This document shows, piece by piece, positions 60,466-64,000 of a stretch of 64,000 bases of DNA. Both the position numbers and the translations under genes were made by a program. How positions within the stretch are numbered: position 1 is the stretch's first letter; every line of letters starts with the position of its first letter. Where the stretch lies: assembly GCA_022571515.1 (NCBI GenBank), contig JACZXQ010000015.1:1-64000 (forward strand), in the 5' to 3' direction. The notes under the pieces are model-generated. The model worked only from the letters and a program-made list of their open reading frames with translations, made no database searches and was not told where the DNA came from. This DNA is from Gemmatimonadota bacterium (GTDB taxonomy: Bacteria > Gemmatimonadota > Gemmatimonadetes > Longimicrobiales > Gaopeijiaceae).

Positions 60466-62994
60466 CTACCAGGCCGTGCAGGTCAGCGGAGCGTCCTGGA
60501 TGAGCCCGGCCCATGATGGGAGTGACCAAAGGCCCGGGTCCCCGATGGGGCTTCCCGGAGGCGCCGCCACCGAGGCGGGGGTCTGGCCGGGATCCATCGG
60601 CCTATCGAGGAATCGCCGCACGTCTTTGGCGATCAGGTAGAAGTGCGCACGGTCGGCGTCACCGCTGTCCGAAGCGGTCCACTGCTCGGAGCGTTCAGCG
60701 AGATCGTCCAGTGCGAGCGACGCCACGGCCCTCACCTGCGGCATCGGCGCCCGAGCCGCGAGGCCCATGAGCCTGTCCACGACCACGCGCTGTACGGCAC
60801 GGCTTACCTCGGCCTCATAGCCGTTGTCGACATCGGCTTCGAACGTGGCCTCGACCAGCTCGCGGATTACGTCGCCGAGGCCCGGAAGGTTGTGATCCCT
60901 GGCCTCCTGCTGCACCAGCCTGGCAGCCCGTTCAGGCTGGAGAATCATCGCGACGGTATTGTCGGCGGCCACCACCGCCGGAGAGATCGCGTCGAACACC
61001 AGGCCAGTATACCTCCGGAACAGCTCCCGATGGAGCCTGTAGCCGGCGGGTCGCGGAGGGATGAGTTCGAGGACATTGTCCGGAAGCGTGAGCTCGGAAG
61101 GGTCGAGGGTCCGCAAGAGGGCCTCCATGGCACGTTCCTGCTCGCTCCCCGGAACGGGTCGAAGGGGCTGCTGCCCGTCGCCGCGAAGGGCATAGGTGTA
61201 GTAGAGCCCGCCCAGCACCTTGGCGGTGGCCTCCACCTGATAGCGGTGGTGCAGGTACAGCGGAACAAGAGCCTCCTCCAGGGTGGCGAGTGGCTGTCCA
61301 TTCCGGATGGCCGCCTCGCTGAAGTTGGAGAGCGCCACACTGCGAACGTCCATCATGCGGTCGAGTTCGGTGGCGGCGTTCGCGCCGTTGTCCCACAGGT
61401 GGGCGAGCGGGTGGGCGCTTCCCGCCGGCCGGGCGTCCTGGTCGGTGATGAACGTGATGCCGTCGTCAAGGGCATCCTCGAGAATCCGGTCGAGCGCGGC
61501 TGCCTCGTCTGTCCCCCCCGGGAAGTCCTGATAACCATATCTGATCGCCACCTTGTCCCAGGCGCCGATTTCGTTCTCGTAGGCGTCGAGCACATCGATC
61601 CGGCCGCCGTTCAGGCCGATGCGCGGATGCGGGTAGTCCATGACCGACTGAGGTCCGTCCGAGCGTTGCGTGCTCGCGATGTAGTTGTGCGAGAGCCCGA
61701 GCGTGTGCCCGATCTCGTGGGCGGAGAGCTGTCGGATGCGAGCCAGCGCCATCTCGCTCATCGCTGTCGGCACCGCATCACCGTCGTCGTACGGCGAGAG
61801 CAGTCCCTCGGCCAAGAGGTAGTCCTGCCGGACCCGCAGCGAGCCGATCGTGACGTGGCCCTTGAGGATCTCGCCGGTGCGCGGGTCGCGTACGGAACTG
61901 CCGTAGCTCCACCCCCGGGTCGAGCGGTGCACCCATTGGATCACGTTGTAGCGGAGGTCCATCGGGTCGGCGTCGTCGGGCAGCACCTCGACACGGAACG
62001 CGTTCCTGTATCCCGCGGCCTCGAAGGCCTGGTTCCACATGTTGCCGCCCGTGATGAGAGCAGTGCGGACCGGCTCCGGCGTGCCGGGATCCAGATAGTA
62101 GATGATGGGCTCGACCGGATCGCTGACCGCGGCGGACGGATCCACTTTCTCCAGGCGGTGACGGGAGATGTAGCGCTTGGCCAAGGGCTCCCCGATGGGG
62201 GTGGCAAAGTCCATGAACGAGATGCCGCCGTACCCGGCTCTGGGGTCGGCCGCGCGCGGCTCGTATCCGGTGGGAAGCTCGACAAACGAGTGATGCTGCC
62301 GAACGGTCAGCGCTCCGGCGCTGGCGGATACGCTCCGAACCAGGCTGCCGGGGTCGTCCGAGGTAAACGTGAGCGTCACTTCGATCTCGGAGTTCTTGGG
62401 AAACGTGCGCGTGCGAGCTAGATAGAGCGCGCTCCGCCCCTTGTCGAGTTTCCACGTTCCCTGGTTCGATCTGCGCAGCGACGGGATCACTCCGTGCCAG
62501 TCGGTGAGGAAGAAGTCCGTGGCGTCGACCAGGACGCGAGCGTCCGTCTGGGCCGCGATCTCCCATCCCCAATGCACCGAGGGTGGGAACCCGTCCAACA
62601 CGGACTTTCGCTCCATGGGGTCATCACTGATCGCCCGAAAGCGTTGGTTCGGCTCCTCCATGAGCACACGCGGCCCGACTCGGCGGAACACCACCACGTG
62701 CTGCGGGCCGAGGTCGCCCCGGTTCAGCCCCAGGTCGTTCTGGCCGAGGCCTGCCGGCAGAGACGTGTAGTGAAGCAACTCCTCCTCGAAGCGACCGATC
62801 TCCATCCACATCTTGCCCTCGTCCGCATCCCAGAACAGCGGGATGAAGCCGTCCATCTTCTGCATGCCCTCGGTCTTCCCTTCGATCGAGGGAACGGTGT
62901 CCGCGTCTTGCGCGTTGGCCTCGCCGGCTCCACCGAAAAGCATGGTGCTCAGCGTGAACCCCGTCATGATGGCACTGAACGACGCACGGTACAT
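60466..62994 (-). CDS. Secreted zinc metalloprotease (DUF5117/DUF4953 type)
   Basis: 842 aa with signal peptide (FSAIMTGFTLSTMLFGGAGEA, cut near NAQ). The metzincin-like zinc signature HEIGHTLGLSH lies at residues 426-436 (His426, Glu427, His430, His436). The N-terminal DUF5117-like region begins at about residue 45 (GFIPLFWDADEGKMWMEIGR, RGDLGPQHVVVFRRVGP) and the segment after the site has QSVMDYPHPRI, as in the family's Met-turn. Secreted degradation of proteins is the probable role. Length is typical for these 800-900 aa proteins. Confidence 0.88.
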   Translation of the reverse strand: MYRASFSAIMTGFTLSTMLFGGAGEANAQDADTVPSIEGKTEGMQKMDGFIPLFWDADEGKMWMEIGRFEEELLHYTSLPAGLGQNDLGLNRGDLGPQHVVVFRRVGPRVLMEEPNQRFRAISDDPMERKSVLDGFPPSVHWGWEIAAQTDARVLVDATDFFLTDWHGVIPSLRRSNQGTWKLDKGRSALYLARTRTFPKNSEIEVTLTFTSDDPGSLVRSVSASAGALTVRQHHSFVELPTGYEPRAADPRAGYGGISFMDFATPIGEPLAKRYISRHRLEKVDPSAAVSDPVEPIIYYLDPGTPEPVRTALITGGNMWNQAFEAAGYRNAFRVEVLPDDADPMDLRYNVIQWVHRSTRGWSYGSSVRDPRTGEILKGHVTIGSLRVRQDYLLAEGLLSPYDDGDAVPTAMSEMALARIRQLSAHEIGHTLGLSHNYIASTQRSDGPQSVMDYPHPRIGLNGGRIDVLDAYENEIGAWDKVAIRYGYQDFPGGTDEAAALDRILEDALDDGITFITDQDARPAGSAHPLAHLWDNGANAATELDRMMDVRSVALSNFSEAAIRNGQPLATLEEALVPLYLHHRYQVEATAKVLGGLYYTYALRGDGQQPLRPVPGSEQERAMEALLRTLDPSELTLPDNVLELIPPRPAGYRLHRELFRRYTGLVFDAISPAVVAADNTVAMILQPERAARLVQQEARDHNLPGLGDVIRELVEATFEADVDNGYEAEVSRAVQRVVVDRLMGLAARAPMPQVRAVASLALDDLAERSEQWTASDSGDADRAHFYLIAKDVRRFLDRPMDPGQTPASVAAPPGSPIGDPGLWSLPSWAGLIQDAPLTCTAW

Positions 62995-63072
62995 GTGATC
63001 CTCCTCCGAGCCCGTCGGCAGGCGGTGAGATTTGTGAGGGGTGGAGAATGTGGTCCAGCCGGACCGTGGACG
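62995..63072. other. Short spacer
   Basis: 78 bp between the protease start and the stop of the next gene upstream. GAGGAGGATC precedes the protease ATG on the minus strand and acts as its Shine-Dalgarno. Nothing else is visible. Confidence 0.5.
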
Positions 63073-63999
63073 CTAGGGAACCCGGTGGCCGCTCTCCAGT
63101 TCACAGCTGAGAAGTATCATCACGGCGCGGCTCGAGCCGCCACGCTCGGACGTGAGGGCCACCCTGCCGCCCGGTCCCAGCGCCACCGCCTCGCCCTGAG
63201 GCTCTCTCAGTCGGGATAGGGAAAGCGTGGCTCCTGCAATCGGTTGCAGCCGTCCGTCGACCAGGCGAAAGAACTCGAGCGAGGCGTAGCGCCGGATGAC
63301 GATGAGGCTTCCGTCCTCGGACGCGCTCGCGCCGGTGACCATACCGGGAAGCGACTGGGTGCGCTCGGTGAGCTTCTGGATCTCCACCAATGTGATCACG
63401 CTGTCGGACCTGAGCGGTGGTGGATAGTGATAGACCGTCACCGGATGGTGGCGGCCTTTCGTGACCAGATAGATCTGTTCGCCGGGGAGCACGAACATGG
63501 CCTCTATGTCGCGGGGACCGTCGGGTAGGCGCATGCGGAACCGGTCGGGTCGAACCTTCTTGTCGCGGGACAGCTCGGGTTCGACCATGCGATACAGGTC
63601 GATGCGCCCTCTGGTCAGGTCGTTGTCCCCGGTATCCGCGATGTAGAGACAGGATGCGCCCTCGCAACGCCCACGGTCGAGCGCCTCCCAGTCACGGTTG
63701 CGGGCGTCCACCCGGATCCGTGCCCGAATCTTGCCGTCCATATCCAACGCCAGCAACTCGGCCCTGTTGCCGGCGTCGTTGTGAGTCCAGATGATCGCGG
63801 GATCGTTGAGGCTGAAGGCCGCGCCGCTGGTCTCGTCGAGGTCGCGCGAGAGACGGATGGGGGAACCCTCAGGTGTGCATCGCGCGGCTTGGCCGAGGGC
63901 TGCGTTCGGCGTCGCGAGCAGCCCGGCGAGCGGCAGGAGAAAGCCGAAAAGACGTGCTCCTAGCGTCCTTCGGCCTCTACCTTGGCCAGCACGGTGTCG
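63073..63999 (-). CDS. Secreted beta-propeller-like protein, start not resolved
   Basis: At least 309 codons. The frame is open to the window edge; near the edge it reads a signal peptide (ARLFGFLLPLAGLLATPNA), but no ATG, GTG or TTG occurs in frame between it and the edge, so the start is either a CTG near 63930 or outside. The mature part has repeated sheet motifs: NDPAIIWTHNDAGNRAELLA, NRDWEALDRGRCEGASCLYI, ADTGDNDLTRGRIDLYRMVE, DIEAMFVLPGEQIYLVTKGR, QGEAVALGPGGRVALTSERG. It resembles SdiA-regulated/phytase-like propellers. Function unknown. Confidence 0.55.
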   Translation of the reverse strand, partial: RHRAGQGRGRRTLGARLFGFLLPLAGLLATPNAALGQAARCTPEGSPIRLSRDLDETSGAAFSLNDPAIIWTHNDAGNRAELLALDMDGKIRARIRVDARNRDWEALDRGRCEGASCLYIADTGDNDLTRGRIDLYRMVEPELSRDKKVRPDRFRMRLPDGPRDIEAMFVLPGEQIYLVTKGRHHPVTVYHYPPPLRSDSVITLVEIQKLTERTQSLPGMVTGASASEDGSLIVIRRYASLEFFRLVDGRLQPIAGATLSLSRLREPQGEAVALGPGGRVALTSERGGSSRAVMILLSCELESGHRVP

Positions 64000-64000
64000 A
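63960..64000 (-). CDS. C-terminal codons of a gene running in from the right edge
   Basis: Frame reads DTVLAKVEAEGR and TAG at 63960-63962. It overlaps the open frame of the propeller-like gene, which may explain why that gene's start could lie upstream or be atypical. Too short to identify. Confidence 0.35.
   Translation of the reverse strand, partial: DTVLAKVEAEGR

Noticed and set aside
60643-62421. A plus-strand open frame of 592 codons opposite the secreted protease
   Set aside because: Composition is low-complexity and mirrors codon bias of the real minus-strand gene, which has a signal peptide and a zinc motif.
1-64000. CRISPR arrays or prophage genes
   Set aside because: No regularly spaced repeats, cas genes, integrase or phage structural genes are visible.

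Overview
The window is a bacterial chromosome segment of high GC content that contains the replication origin. Gene order and content suggest Gemmatimonadota or a close relative. Supporting signs are the origin block (rpmH-rnpA-yidD-yidC-mnmE-mnmG, parA-parB, dnaA, dnaN), many secreted metallopeptidases (M14, M28, HExxHxxGxxH type), Ig-like/glycine-rich surface proteins, a BTAD/AAA/TPR regulator and an outer-membrane-type barrel. No rRNA gene, CRISPR array or intact transposase is visible, so the phylum call is an inference from gene repertoire.

Layout. 1-6.3 kb: a minus-strand operon lipA-pdhA-pdhB-pdhC-phosphodiesterase with overlapping stops and starts. 6.3-6.5 kb: a scar of decayed sequence (DUF819 C-terminus joined to an IS91-type transposase piece) behind a clear terminator. 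6.6-14.9 kb: housekeeping genes (endonuclease IV, LOG protein, SDR, zinc-ribbon/TPR protein, Nif3) and divergent M14 and M28 peptidases. 15-28.4 kb: the chromosome-maintenance core, with bactofilin, M23 peptidase, parB, parA, a perfect parS, mnmG, acylphosphatase, mnmE, yidC, yidD, rnpA, rpmH, dnaA, the probable oriC between dnaA and dnaN, then pyrE. 28.5-34.4 kb: a plus-strand operon of lipoprotein, sensor kinase, NtrC-type regulator, coiled-coil secreted protein and beta-barrel. 34.4-46.3 kb: phosphopantetheinyl transferase, PQQ-type dehydrogenase, thioesterase, a molybdate transporter with fused ModA-ModB, receiver protein, lipid kinase, an alpha-oxoamine synthase paired with an acetoacetate-decarboxylase-like protein, squalene/phytoene synthase, DinB protein, tRNA-Asn, thymidine kinase and a polysaccharide export protein.

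46.3-60.4 kb looks accessory. It holds an AT-richer HD-GYP gene preceded by a structured leader and a 25-residue ORF with a perfect Shine-Dalgarno, an AraC-type plus BTAD/AAA/TPR regulator pair with phased heptamer repeats upstream, a broken Ig-like surface-protein gene, two tandem TetR genes, and a MarR-arsM arsenic-methylation pair with matching 17-bp operators. 60.4-64 kb: a large secreted zinc protease, a partial secreted beta-propeller-like protein, and the last codons of another gene.

The main leads are the cysteine-rich MarR/ArsM switch, the AraC/BTAD regulator pair with SARP-like repeats, the HD-GYP leader/microprotein, the HK-NtrC-coiled-coil-barrel operon, the ModAB fusion, and an oriC with a readable DnaA-trio. 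All functional statements rest on motif recognition by eye; no database search was run.
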